Of a stretch of DNA of 64,000 nucleotides, positions 22,779 to 34,231 are shown piece by piece. Below the pieces are notes generated by a model. It was not told the DNA's origin, ran no database searches, and saw only the letters and a list, made by a program, of their open reading frames with translations. The DNA comes from Agrocybe praecox. Lineage: Eukaryota; Basidiomycota; Agaricomycetes; Agaricales; Agrocybaceae. Positions within the stretch are counted from its first letter, which is position 1, and the number at the start of each line of letters is the position of its first letter. Made by a program: the position numbers and the translations under genes. Location of the stretch: the NCBI GenBank assembly GCA_964017145.1, contig OZ024844.1, positions 2,666,001 to 2,730,000 of the forward strand, written 5' to 3'.

Positions 22779-23974
22779 ATGTCGGCTCCTTTGAAATCTA
22801 CTCCTCTTGTGGCACCAGGTCACACTCGACCAATAACTCATCTTTCTTTTTCTCCAATCCAAGACGACGGCACCTTTCTATTGGTCTCAAGTTGCAAAGA
22901 TGGCAACCCAATGTTAAGGGAATGGACAGGCGATTGGATTGGCACTTTTCTCGGTCACAAGGGTGCCGTCTGGAGCACAAAACTTTCGTTAGACGGATCT
23001 AGAGCTGCAACAGGCAGCGCAGATTTCACCGCGTAGGTTCTTTCTTCTATCGATCACACTGTGCATGCCTACTCATATGTACTAGAAAAGTATGGGACAC
23101 GTATTCTGGAGGCTGTCTTCACTCGTTTCCTCATAACCACATCGTCCGAAGCGTAGCACTGTCACCTCAAGCAACCCATCTTTTGACGGGCGGCCAGGAG
23201 AAAAAAGTTCGCATATTTGATCTGAATCGACCTGACGCCGAACCAGAATTTCTCTTCGATACGGCGTCGCTATCGCATGACGGGACAATCAAAAGCGTTG
23301 TTTGGGTAGGTGATCACACCGGTGTTACAGCAGGCGATGACGGGAAGATCAAGTAAGGCCGTTTGAGTCTTGACGTGTCTCCTTCTGTAGTTGAAACCTT
23401 TTTTACAGGTGGTGGGATCTTCGATCACGAGAATTGACGAAGACAATCGCATTTACTGATCCTATTACTTCAATGGAATTGTCTTTACAAACCCAACGAT
23501 TAGTGGTGACTTCTGGAAAGACCGTCGAGTTTATCCCTGCCCTGCCCCATACCGGTCACAGCACGCATAGCCTCACCCTACGATATGCTCCCTCATCGGC
23601 CTCGATTCACCCTATTCTTCAAGACCGCTTCGTTACAGGCAGCATGAGTGACGAATGGGTTAGGGTTCACGGCATAAACGGAGAAGAGAGAGATGTGCTC
23701 AAGGGACATCACGGCCCTGTGCACTGTGTAGAATTCAGTCCTGACGGAGAGATGTATGCAAGTGGAAGCGGTAAGCACTCTGTTAATTATTTCCTTTACC
23801 ATTTAGCTAATCGATGCACGACTGGACATTCAATAGAGGATGGTATGTTTCTTTTTCTTCATGTTATAAAGCTACATATGCTAATGGACGATTCCAGGCA
23901 CGATTCGATTGTGGCAAACAACCCCCGGAAAATCCTATGGATTATGGCAGGGCACCGTCGCGAATGGGCACTGA
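22779..23974 (+). CDS. STRAP-like WD40 protein (serine/threonine kinase receptor-associated protein)
   Basis: Five exons (22779-23032, 23086-23352, 23409-23770, 23837-23842, 23898-23974) give 321 residues. The WD40 repeats include [72 protein letters not shown] and the last blade SEDGTIRLWQ. The fourth exon is only 6 nt. Without it the conserved ASGSEDGTIRLW blade cannot be formed. STRAP homologues link WD40 scaffolding to the SMN complex and translation in animals; the fungal role is less clear. An in-frame Met 46 codons upstream (22641) exists, but the family usually starts close to the first GHT repeat. Confidence 0.88.
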
Positions 23975-24203
23975 GCCTAACTAATGAAGAAAGAATGATG
24001 AAGTCTAGGTTATTCGTTGATCGACCTCCTATATTGCTTGAGCCTTGTAGTGATGATTTTTCCATGTTTTATGAAATTATGATAATTGCGGTAAAGATTG
24101 AAGTGGATCACATGACTTTAAGCGCGGTCCGATTATGTCATTCAATTGAATTTGTCAATGTCATCATGTCGCCGGCACCGACCACTCATTTACTTTGACT
24201 ATC

Positions 24204-25048
24204 ATGTCTGAACATCGCCATGTCCGTTCTCCGTCTCATGATTCTCAAGGAACTCACAGACGCCATATCTCACCTTCACCACCCCGTCAGAAGTTTCATC
24301 CCCAAACTCTTCTTCATTCTGTCCCTACACCGTCATTGGTCGAATCAGTGGCGGGAGGAGCTCATTATTCGGGCGCCAATGTCGAACCTGGCTCCGTCTT
24401 GAAGCATAGACGGAGTAGCACTAGCCGCCCGCACGATGTCCTCAAGCACGATCATATAAGTGTCTTAGATGACTTGACAGAGCTTTACTGTTGTCGTCCA
24501 ACCCCGGAAATATTTCAAAGGTCGTGGAATAAAGACGCAGTATTTGAGGACCCCTTATGCAAATGCCAAGGCTATGGTGAATACGCTGCTCAAGTAAGTA
24601 GCCAACCTCCATGTAAATGTTTTGCATCTCAAATCATCGTTGTTAGTGGTTTTCTATGGTCAGTTTAGCCTTTGTTTGAGAGCTTGCCGCCGACTAAATT
24701 TCCCTAGTTAAAGTTTTTCTCGTCGGCTGAGCAGATATCGAAGCGCATAATGTCCTCAACGGACGAACCAAATCGCTTTATTTACCAGCAAAAAATGGAG
24801 TATACTACTCGTTTCTTTAAATCCAAGAAGGTAACAGCCATCCTGTCCTTATCAACTATTATTGATAACATTTGTAGGTGATAGAATCTATCATCGTTGT
24901 GGATCTAGATGAAAATGACAAGATTGTAAGACTTTTGGATCAGTGGGGTGGTAAAGACTTACCGTCATGGTTTGGGGCCTCCTTTCTTCGACTTCTTAAC
25001 GGCAAGGTGGCGCCCTGGCTATTCCATGCTCCAAAGTTGGCTCATTAA
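24204..25048 (+). CDS. Conserved fungal protein with NTF2-like fold (unknown function)
   Basis: Four exons (24204-24593, 24647-24658, 24708-24830, 24878-25048) give 231 residues. The second exon is only 12 nt (WFSM). The first 75 residues are His/Ser-rich and probably disordered. The rest (LDDLTELYCCRPTPEIFQRS, then VFEDPLCKCQGYGEYAAQWF, and IIVVDLDENDKIVRLLDQWG) has the helix and sheet pattern of SnoaL/NTF2-like proteins. I recognise the pattern from fungal hypothetical proteins but know no function. It lies 229 bp after STRAP on the same strand. Confidence 0.6.
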
Positions 25049-25288
25049 AAGCCGATATATCCTGCAATTTTGGCCGATCCATTTAATTTAGTCTATTATA
25101 TTTGTATAGCTTTCGCACTGTATATTTATGTCCTGTAATATAATTTGCCAGTCCAAAAATAAATAAAAAGAGTGTATCATGGAAGTCCGTTTTGAATCAG
25201 GTGAGCATTATTGACCTCTTGATTTACAGAGAGAAGGAATTCATATAAGTAGCGACAGTGAAGATCCTGATGATCAGAATTTTCTCCC

Positions 25289-26403
25289 ATGCCTGCACCT
25301 CCAGTTCAATCTGTTTCCCCCCTTGCTCCCATCGGAGTCAGCGCAGCGCTAGCTGCTGCAGAAGATGCGAGCCTCAAGCCAAGGCCCAAGATCTTTGACG
25401 AATTTGCTCTGACTGACCGAGTGGGCATAGTATCTGGTGGGAATAGGGGCCTTGGGCTAGAAATGGCATTAGCACTCTGCGAAGCAGGCGCACGGGCGAT
25501 CTATTGCTTCGATCTGCCTAGCACACCCTCAGAGGAATGGACTAAGACAGCGGATTATGTCAAAAAGTTGGGAAATGGATCAAGGATAGAGTATGTCAGC
25601 ATCGATGTCCGTGATCAAGCCGCCCTTTGGGCAAAAGCACAAGAGATAGGAGATCGAGAGCAAAGGATGGACGTCTGTATTGCTGCAGCAGGGATACTGA
25701 AATCGCATACAGACTGCTTGACTTACCCAGCAGAACAATTCAAACAGGTAAGGACATTTTGCGTGTTACGCATTGCCCAACATAAACCGACCTTGGGGGT
25801 GATCTACAGGTCTTGGACGTCAACACGAATGGCGTACTGTTCACCGCACAGGCGGCAGGGCAACAAATGAGGCGTTTCGGAAATGGTGGTAGTATCATCC
25901 TGATCGCTTCCATGTCCGGGAGCATAACAAACAAAGTACGGCCCAATTTCGACTGTTCCATCCATGTTTTGCTGAGAGCTTTTATAGGATCATGCATGGG
26001 TGTCATATAATTCCAGCAAATCTGCCGTTTTACAGATGGCACGTAGCATGGCTTGTGAGTTGGGTCATGAACGTATTCGCGTCAACTCTTTGTCTCCGGG
26101 GCATATATATACCTCGTAAGTCTACTTCTTCGATACGACAGCGTTCTATCTGACGATTTCTAGGATGACTGCAGCATATCTTGACGCCCAGCCACACCTC
26201 CTTGAAAAGTGGTCGAGCTTGAATCCAATGGGACGTATCGGGAGGCCAGATGAATTAAGAGGCGTTATAGCATGGCTGGCCAGCGATGCGTCGAGTTTTT
26301 GTACCGGTAGCGAGTGAGTTGGAATATTTTTGTTTGGTCGTTATGCATAGCTAAATTTAATGATCCTAGTATTCTTGTGAGCGGTGGCCATCACGCCTGG
26401 TGA
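25289..26403 (+). CDS. Short-chain dehydrogenase/reductase (SDR), polyol or sorbose reductase-like
   Basis: Five exons (25289-25747, 25810-25935, 25988-26115, 26164-26313, 26370-26403) give 298 residues. The Rossmann cofactor motif is GGNRGLGLEMALAL (TGxxxGxG variant with GG). An Asp follows strand 2 (CFDLPS), and IAAAGIL stands for the NAG motif. The catalytic Ser is in ASMSGS, and the Y-x-x-x-K is YNSSK. The end, ILVSGGHHAW, is typical of cytosolic NAD(P)H-dependent reductases such as mannitol dehydrogenase or sorbose reductase relatives. The N-terminal 40 residues precede the fold and are Ala/Pro-rich. Substrate cannot be assigned from sequence. A TATAA lies 41-45 bp upstream of the start. 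Confidence 0.88.
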
Positions 26404-26677
26404 AGGTCGAGACTAGGTGAATATAAAGAAAAGACTGCAGTCGATATCAGATAAGACAGAGAACAAAGAATGCATCCGACGGGTCGCCTGAGAGGATTTT
26501 AGGCGGGATTTCCGGTTGTCGTTGTCGGAAGGCGGGGTCATGGTGTTGTCCGATGTATCACTGGAATATAGGGAAATAATTATGAAGAACATGAGAAATA
26601 CAGGCACGATGACTGAGAAGATATACCACGGGTGGGAGATAAATTATAGGAGATCCAATCATACATTGTGAGAGATG

Positions 26678-27016
26678 TTACAGAGCGCGAAATTCCTTCA
26701 AGGCTTGGTCAGTCTTGATCTGGCGTTCTTTTGATTGCTCTCTGTTTTTCTCTGTCCGCGCTAGGCGCTGGGTAAACTTGTAAGCACATTCGTCACATAA
26801 AAACAAATTACACGGCAATACCTCGGTCCTTAGACAGTGATTCAGTTGGTCCTTTTGCTTATTGCATGCCCCCAGAAATTTCGTCCAACCACCGGCGTGG
26901 CATTTTTCAAGGGCCTGAATAAATTCCAGACATACTAATTGATAAATCAGTACAGCATAAGTCAAGTTTAAGACTGGTGAATGACCTAGCTTCTTGTCCG
27001 ACAGCTGTGCATGCAT
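26678..27016 (-). CDS. CMC2: Cytochrome c oxidase assembly factor CMC2 (twin CX9C)
   Basis: Three exons assemble a 77-residue protein beginning MHAQLSDKKLVCLEFIQALE. Both CX9C motifs are present (C-LEFIQALEK-C and C-NKQKDQLNH-C), the disulfide helix-hairpin recognised by the MIA40 import pathway of the intermembrane space. The tail is basic and Glu-rich (TEKNREQSKERQIK). CMC2 works with CMC1 in COX biogenesis. The longer frame upstream of 27016 would place 23 unrelated residues before the family start, so the ATG at 27016 is chosen. Divergent from transketolase. Confidence 0.9.
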   Translation of the reverse strand: MHAQLSDKKLGHSPVLNLTYAVLIYQLVCLEFIQALEKCHAGGWTKFLGACNKQKDQLNHCLRTEVLPCNLFLCDECAYKFTQRLARTEKNREQSKERQIKTDQALKEFRAL

Positions 27017-27193
27017 GTGGAAAAGTAAAGTCAAGGGTATAGCAGAACACAATGCATAGCGGGCGGAGCGAAGTGAACCGGGCATAGCCGGAGGCGACTG
27101 CCGATGATCCGCCGATTATGCAGATTAGATTATAACAAATAAATGCGGGATCCCCCAATTCCCTCAAGCTTTCTCTCTTTTCCCCCAACAATC
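27017..27193. promoter_or_regulatory. Bidirectional promoter: CMC2 / transketolase
   Basis: 177 bp separate the opposed start codons. A CCAAT box lies at 27155-27159, a TATAA at 27131-27135 in the transketolase direction, and a C/T-rich stretch precedes its ATG. Confidence 0.5.
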
Positions 27194-30090
27194 ATGTCCT
27201 CCTTTACTGCTCACCACGATGACGATGTCGCCGTCGCCACCATCCGTACCCTCGCCGCCGATGTCGTCGGAAAGGCAAACTCGGGTCATCCAGGTCCGTG
27301 TCTCTTCGTATCTCCTCAAAATGATCTTCCTTAAATATTGTTTTTTATCAGGCGCCCCTATGGGTATGGCTCCTGCAGCCCACGTCCTTTTCTCTCGGTA
27401 AGCAATGCAATCGACTTGAGATCAAATCGCCTAATAGATCGCGTTTGATTTCTTAGCTTCGTGAACGCGAACCCCAAGAATTCCAAATGGTTCAATCGCG
27501 ATCGATTCGTTTTGTCAAATGGGTCCGTAACTCCTAAGATAATGTTTGCTATGCGGCCGCATCTAATATTTTTGTCTTCCTTCTAGACATGCGTGAGTTG
27601 TGAAGGCTGGAAGTTGACTAGGAGTTATTCTGACCATTCCACCAGATGCGCGTTGCAATACATTCTCCTCCATCTTCTCGGATACAAGTTGTCCATGGAT
27701 GACCTCAAGGCTTTTCGTCAATTAGATTCCAAGACTCCTGGCCATCCAGAGGCAGGTCACACCGATGGTATGCTCCGCGACTCCAGATAAAAAGACAGGT
27801 AACTTAAGCTTGTCCATCACAGGTATCGAAGTTACCACCGGACCTCTCGGCCAAGGTTTTGCAAATGGTGTCGGTCTTGCCATCGCACAGGCCCACCTTG
27901 CCGCTGTCTACAACAAGGATGGATTCGACCTTATCAACAATTATACTTACGGTTAATAGACTTTATTTTGCCTATTTAAATTCTTTCCCTGACGTTAACT
28001 CAGTTTTCACCGGTGATGGCTGCCTCATGGAGGGTGTTGCCAGTGAAGCTGCCAGTCTCGGAGGTCATCTTCAACTCGGAAACCTCATTGTTGTAAGTCT
28101 TCAGCTGTAATAATCATTCATTCATTATAAGTGATCGTCGAATTTTATAGATCTACGATGACAACCGTGCGTTATGAATCTCGGTTCCCACTGACGTCAA
28201 GATATTTACGGGCGCTTAATTAGACATTTCCATCGACGGAGACACTGCCGTCGCTTTCACCGAAAATGTTGAACAACGCTTCCTTGCCTATGGATGGCAG
28301 GTTCTTCACGTCGACAACGGAGACACGTGAGGACCTTTTACATGAAGTTCAAGTTCATCTTAATGCTAACTAGGCATTAAGTGACTACGCCGGAATCTAC
28401 GAAGCCATCGCTGAGGCGCGTAAGGAAAAGAACAAGCCTACCATTATTCGCTTGAGGACTACCATTGGATATGGCTCAAAGCAACAAGGAACTCACGGTG
28501 TCCATGGAGCTCGTAAGTGATGTTGCTTATGTTCGTGATTCTTTTTCTGAGTTCGATGCAGCCCTTAAGACCGACGATATCGAGGCTCTCAAGTCCAAAT
28601 TTGGCTTCGCACCCGACCAGAAATTCCAGGTCCCCAAAGAAACCTATGACTTGTACTCCGAATTCGGAAAGCGAGGTGCTACTCTTGAAGCTGAATGGAA
28701 CTCTCTTCTCGCGGCATACGGCAAGCAATACCCTAACGAGCACGCCGAGTTGACACGTCGCATTGCTGGTAAATTGACTGAAGGTTGGGAGAGTAAGCTC
28801 CCAGTTTACAAGCCAGAGGATGCCGCTCAAGCCTCTCGCAAACTTTCCGAAATTGTTCTTACCGCCATCATCCCTTCCCTGCCCGATTTGTTGGGTGGTT
28901 CTGCTGACTTGACCGGAAGCAACTTGACCAAGGTTAAGAACTCCGTTGACTTCCAGCCTCCCAGCACCGGCCTTGGAACATATGCCGGCACATATATCAG
29001 ATATGGTGTTCGTGAACACGCTATGGGAGCCATCGCTAACGGCCTTTCAGCATATGGTGCAATCATCCCCTTTGTTGCTACATTCTTGGTATGTCATTGG
29101 TTATTCCGCTGTATTACTTCATTATTGATGATTTAATAGAACTTCGTTTCTTATGCCTCTGGTGCCGTGAGATTGTCCGCTCTCAGTGGCCATCAAGTTA
29201 TCTGGGTTGGTGAGTGGAAAAAATTAGTAGTCTTCCAGTTGAACAACATCGACTAACTGGTATTTCCAGCCACCCACGATTCCATTGGTCTCGGTGAAGA
29301 TGGTCCTACGCATCAACCTGTTGAGACCGCCATTGCTCTCCGTGCAACCCCCAACCTGGCATTCTGGCGTCCAGCTGACGGCAACGAGACCTCCGCTGCC
29401 TACTTGGTCGCCCTCAAGTCCAACAAGACTCCATCCGTCCTTTCTCTATCACGCCAGAACCTGCCTAACTTGGTAGGATCCACCATTGAGAAGGCTGTCC
29501 GGGGAGGTTATGTTCTCCACGAAGAAACTAACGAAGACCTCACTATCGTCAGCTCTGGAAGTGAAGTCAGCATTGCAGTTGAAGCTGCTGGCAAACTCAA
29601 GGCTGCTGGCATTAAGACCCGTATTGTCAGCTTGCCATGCTGGTTGACATTCGACCAACAAGACGAGGCTTACAGACTGAGCGTGTTGAGAAGTGGCGCG
29701 CCAATCCTTTCCCTAGAAGCCCTTTCGGTACGTCTAACCCTAGATACTTGTCAAAATGGATGTTGACGATCAACGACTCCCCACAGACCGCTGGATGGCA
29801 GAAATATAGCCACGAGGTATGATGTCTCCACACAATGACTTGCAATTTTGCTAACCAACGTAATTCTAGCAATTCGGTCTGCCAGCCTGGGGTGCCTCTG
29901 GCCCATACCAGAAGGTGTATGAGAAGTTCGGAATCACTGGCACAAGTAAGTCAAATGTTTCCAAGTTGGAAAATGTCTTTCTAATATACTTTGAATAGAC
30001 ATTGCTGCTGTCGGCAAGAAGGTTGTCGACTTCTACAAGGCAAAGGGTGGCGAAGTGGTGTCTCCTCTTGTCAAGGCTTTCCATCTGTAG
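27194..30090 (+). CDS. TKL1: Transketolase
   Basis: Sixteen exons, all in phase, give 686 residues, the usual size. The fourth exon is only 6 nt (27587-27592), and others are 16 and 30 nt. Sequence in order: [20 protein letters not shown]; the RFVLSNGHACALQY segment formed across the microexon; the thiamine-diphosphate site GDGCLMEGV with YDDNHISIDGDT (donor GTGCGT at 28167); then the pyrimidine-binding half with [16 protein letters not shown]; and the C-terminal domain ending SPLVKAFHL. It transfers two-carbon ketol units in the pentose phosphate pathway, in the cytosol, using thiamine diphosphate and a divalent metal. The intron before SDYAG-type sequence uses a TTAAG acceptor at 28381. Confidence 0.97.
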
Positions 30091-30319
30091 ATGTATCTTG
30101 TGTATTTTGGTAATTAGGCTGTCCAGAGATCGATGACTCATATAGATAGAATAAATCTTCCATGAAATCTGCCAACCTGACTTCTTTGAGAACGAGGGCA
30201 CAAACGGTAAACGCGGATTTTGTTCGGGTGTCTTTCCTCAGAACCTGGTTCTATAGTGGGTGGATGACAGACGTCTAGTGTAAAGTCGAAATGGATCGGA
30301 AGGTCTCGTAGTTGACATT

Positions 30320-30874
30320 CTATTTTCTCTCAACGATGACATTGTCCCATGCCTTCCTCTCGTTCTCTTCCTTCAACACTTCTTCGACGTGGGGGATCAA
30401 GTAACGGACATCCTGTGGATAACGAATTGGACTATGCGCTCATGAGAGAACTATGTATGGGAACGCACCTCCGAAGCAGGAATCCACTCCTCCTTGGCAA
30501 GAGGGGCATGGAGCACACTGGCTTGCGAAGCTCGCTTCAAGCGGAATGCTCTGTCGTACTGTTCGCTGGGAGTCAAACGGTCCAATGCCTGGGCAAAATT
30601 CATCAAAAATCAACGTTCCTGGAAAGCATTCGGGGAGTGTGGCATACACGCTGGACTTGGGGGTTCTCCTCAATCACTGAAATATGAAAAGATGAGCAAG
30701 AGTGACACGGTAGAATTTGAAGAACGCGTGCGTACAGAGGTCATCGTACTTGAAGCCGTATTTTCTATAACCCATGGCATTTGCGTACCAAGACGCAATG
30801 GGAGTTACCCATTTTGTGAGTGTGCGGGACGAGCGAATATGGGGAGCGAGCGAAAAGCCTAGAGGACCGAACAT
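30320..30874 (-). CDS. QCR7: Cytochrome bc1 complex subunit 7 (QCR7)
   Basis: Four exons (30874-30736, 30676-30648, 30588-30469, 30412-30320) give 126 residues. The sequence AMGYRKYGFKYDDLLIEENP is the family signature, followed by ALDRLTPSEQYDRAFRLKRA and PLAKEEWIPASEDVRYLIPH. The second exon is 29 nt. QCR7 is the 14-kDa matrix-side subunit of respiratory complex III needed for its assembly. No cleavable presequence is obvious, as expected for this subunit. It converges with transketolase (229 bp between stops) and diverges from NDK1. Confidence 0.95.
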
Positions 30875-31049
30875 AATTGCAGAAATTAACGAGGAATATA
30901 ACAAGTATTGCAAGGAGAATCCACGACGGACGTTTCCGGACTTTTGTTTGTTCATGCTTGCGCGATGTGGCATATGTGCAGATGGACGCGATAATCGACT
31001 CTCAAAGATTTTCAAAAGCTCTTCTTTTCAAACCTTCACCTTCATCGCC
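30875..31049. promoter_or_regulatory. Bidirectional promoter: QCR7 / NDK1
   Basis: 175 bp between opposed ATGs. No TATA box. The NDK1-proximal side is C/T-rich. Confidence 0.5.
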
Positions 31050-31721
31050 ATGTCTGTCACAGAACGCACCTACATCATGATCAAGGTCAGATATCTTGAT
31101 TTTCTGTCTAGTTCATAATCTAATCTTCTTGCATCGCGTAGCCTGACGGAGTTCAGCGCAACCTCGTCGGCAAGATCATTGCCAGATTCGAGGAGCGTGG
31201 CTTCAAGCTCATTGCTCTCAAGCTCGTCCAGGCTACTGAGGAGCACCTTGAGAATCGTATGTTACTTTTTCTAATCGCCCATCGACGCGTCATTGTACTA
31301 AACTTTTTATCTTAGACTATGCCGATCACAAGGGCAAGAGCTTCTTCCCCGGTTTGATCAAGTACATGGCTTCCGGACCCGTCGTTGCCATGGTCTGGCA
31401 AGGACTTGACGCTGTCAAGACTGGCCGTGTCATGCTTGGTGCCACCAACCCTCTCCAGTCCCTCGTCGGTAAGTAACATCTTGACTTTGGTCTATTCCAT
31501 TATTGATCTCTCGATTAGGATCTATCCGCGGAGACTTCTGCCTTGCTGTTGGCCGCAACATCTGCCACGGATCCGACTCTGTTGAAAGCGCTGAAAAGGA
31601 GATCAAACTGTGAGTGATTTTTTATATCTTCGAGGGTAAAAAACTAAATGTTAATTAAAGCTGGTTCCCCGAGGGTGTTGTCCAATGGACCAGCGCTTTG
31701 GAGTCGTGGGTCTTCGAGTAA
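31050..31721 (+). CDS. NDK1: Nucleoside diphosphate kinase
   Basis: Five exons (31050-31085, 31142-31256, 31316-31468, 31519-31609, 31661-31721) give 151 residues, the family norm. It starts [20 protein letters not shown]. The catalytic loop is [18 protein letters not shown], with the phospho-accepting His. It ends [10 protein letters not shown]. The enzyme transfers gamma-phosphate from ATP to other NDPs through a phosphohistidine. The last intron ends in AAAG rather than a pyrimidine plus AG; the frame (KLWFPEGV) requires this site. Confidence 0.97.
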
Positions 31722-31908
31722 AATGCTAGAAACTAAAATACCATCACGTGTACACTATTGCTTGAAATAAGCGCTTTTAACTGCTTATCTAACGTTCGCA
31801 CAGTCAAGACAGCGACGTGTTCCGTGATCATTGTCAATTAAGTGGGTTAAAACTGGCCTAAATAAAGCGAATAACCATCGACCTCCTCTTTCTTCCCTAC
31901 CAGTCATC

Positions 31909-33542
31909 ATGAAGTTCGCACCCACTGAGCGGGCTGCCCTAATTTCATCCCTTCTCACTGTGCTTTCCTTGCTTCCTGTATCTTTGGCCGTCAAAGGAGA
32001 CTCAGCATGTAGGCGCTCGCTTTGTGTTACTGCAACCGTAGAGGGAGACCTAGTCAACTGTACGTCTTGGCCTTTTTATCAAATTTTGAGTGTTGCTGAA
32101 CCCTTCCAGATGAGCTTGTCGGAAAGCTTCAGCCCATGGGCTGGGTTGCTCTGTAAGTTTATCAAATAAAGCCATTGGGATTGTGCTTATGGAGATCAAC
32201 AGTGGGTTTGGGACACGAATGGTCAACACTCACTCGGTGATAATGTGGAAGAACGACGACGGAACGACAACCCTGTCTCATCGATATGCAGACATGTATA
32301 GTGAGCCTCACGTTGTCGCTGAACCACCTCGCGTCGCGACTTTAGTAGAACCGAAGAAGAATGTTGTATGCCATCCTCCTTTTCATTTATTCTGGCACTG
32401 CGGCCAATCATCACTATTTGTAGGCACCCACAGAGCATTCGACCACTTTCGCCTTCCAAATACCTGCCAATCGCACGTTATTGGCCAGTCAGGATCATCT
32501 TGAACACTTGGTGTTTGCGTACTCACCCACCAAGCCGGATAAAGACGCTTCATCTCACCTTGGCCGTCACTCGGACGTTGGATACTTCACCTTCGATCTG
32601 ACTAAAGAACTTAAAGTCGACACGGCTACACCCATTGCGAATAGACCTTCTGTTCCAATCTCCCAGAGCACCAACATGTATTATAAGAGGGTAGAAAAAC
32701 TTATCATCCTCCATGCTTTCCTGGTATCACTCGGCTTTTTGGTGTTGTTGCCTGCAGGGTCTTTGATCGGTCGATGGGGAAGGTCCTTCACTCCCAAATG
32801 GTTCAAGGCCCACCGGACATCCAATATGTTGATAGCATTCCCTGTAATTACGCTGGGTGTTCTTCTTGGCCCTGCCATCGTCTATTCAAAAGAAACCTAC
32901 CGTATTCACTTTGCGAACACACACGAAGTAAGCTTTGCTCAAATATCGCCAAAGCATACAGGTTCATCTATTTTATTATTATAGATTTTCGGTATATTCC
33001 TCCTATTCGCATACTATGCCCAGGTATTCTTAGGACGCTACATTCACAATCGCCGTAACGAACTGGCTAAATTGGGTCCTATCACCCGTCCTCATCCACC
33101 TTTCAACATCGTTCACATAATTTTGGGGATCTTCATCATCTCATCATCCTTCTTCCAGGTACGTAGCGACAGAACTGCGCTTTTATATGCATATTATAAA
33201 TCTGAGCAACCGTATCGTCCAATAGGTTCGCAGCGGTTTGGAATGGTGGGAGACTTTGACAGGACGCGGACCAATCACGAACTGGGCCCTGCCTTTGTGG
33301 AAAGCGTGGATTGTGGTACGTATTTGAGTTTCACGACAAGCCATGTGTTCTCGCGACACATCTGACTGATATAACGTCATTAGATCCTACCCATCGCATA
33401 CTTCTCCGGCTATGCCCTTCTTCCCCGTCAATTCCGCTTGGAAAGAGAGTCAGCCTATGCGCCACTGCCTGCTGGCGCCACTGATGCTCGTTCTCAAACG
33501 ACACACCTTCTGGCGGAAGAAGAAGAGGACAGGACAACATAA
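31909..33542 (+). CDS. DOMON plus cytochrome b561 membrane protein
   Basis: Seven exons (31909-32059, 32110-32152, 32203-32365, 32424-32927, 32985-33158, 33226-33315, 33384-33542) give 427 residues. Residues 1-28 are a signal peptide (ISSLLTVLSLLPVSLA). Residues 30-210 form a DOMON domain (GWVALGFGTRM is the heme-binding-type segment). Then follow about five to six helices with four well-spaced His that suit bis-heme ligation: LIILHAF, FKAHRTSNML, ANTHEIFGIF and FNIVHIILG. This is the fungal DOMON/b561 architecture thought to pass electrons across the plasma membrane, for example in metal reduction or redox exchange. The tail is Ala/Glu-rich. Electron donor and acceptor are unknown. Confidence 0.9.
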
Positions 33543-34231
33543 ATAACTCAAATGATGGAAATTTTCTGACACGCCCGTACAGACTTGAAATATGACCGCC
33601 TACTTACACATATCTTACACTAGTTAGAATTCTCTGTTGACTTTAATAACACAAATACATGGATTCCGGTGCAAGTTGAACGTTTGAACACTGATTTATT
33701 GAATGATAGATTATAGAGTCCTACGCGAAGAATGATTCAGTACACCAAAGAGCCCAGATTTGAAACGAACGACATAGATGCAGGGATATATGACAGAAAT
33801 GAAGGTATGGAGTTAAATGGATGTGGTATATTCTTTGGGGGTGATGTTAAGGAAAGTGGACAAAAACCAGAAAAGATATTTTGAATAAATTATGTTCGAA
33901 GAAAGGTGGGTTTAACGTTGCATTTCCACAAGCAAAAATAGCTGAAGAGTGGATAGAAAAGATGGAAATATGAACATCGCGTTAAGAATGAATGATAATG
34001 ATTCGCTGCCTCCCCGAGAAGCCTCCCCAAGTTCGGTTGCTCTCCTTTGCGTGAAGGGGGTTGAGGGACATGTCCAGATCACTGCCAATTCCAAAATGAT
34101 GGCCTAGCGCGCGCCATTGCTGAATTGAAGCAGATCAGCTCTAGACGCCTATAACTTCGTCGATAAAGAAGGCGAACAGTAGCAACCCTTGATGGTTAGC
34201 AAAATATTTGTGCGGTATTAGTTTTAGGCCT
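33543..34231. other. Convergent intergenic region
   Basis: 689 bp between the stop of the DOMON/b561 gene and the stop of the SMG6-like gene on the other strand. No coding frame of interest. It is presumably 3' untranslated sequence and terminators. Confidence 0.5.

Noticed and set aside
28459..29019. 186-codon open frame antisense to transketolase
   Set aside because: It is the shadow of a long conserved exon (codon bias of the sense strand), with no family resemblance of its own.
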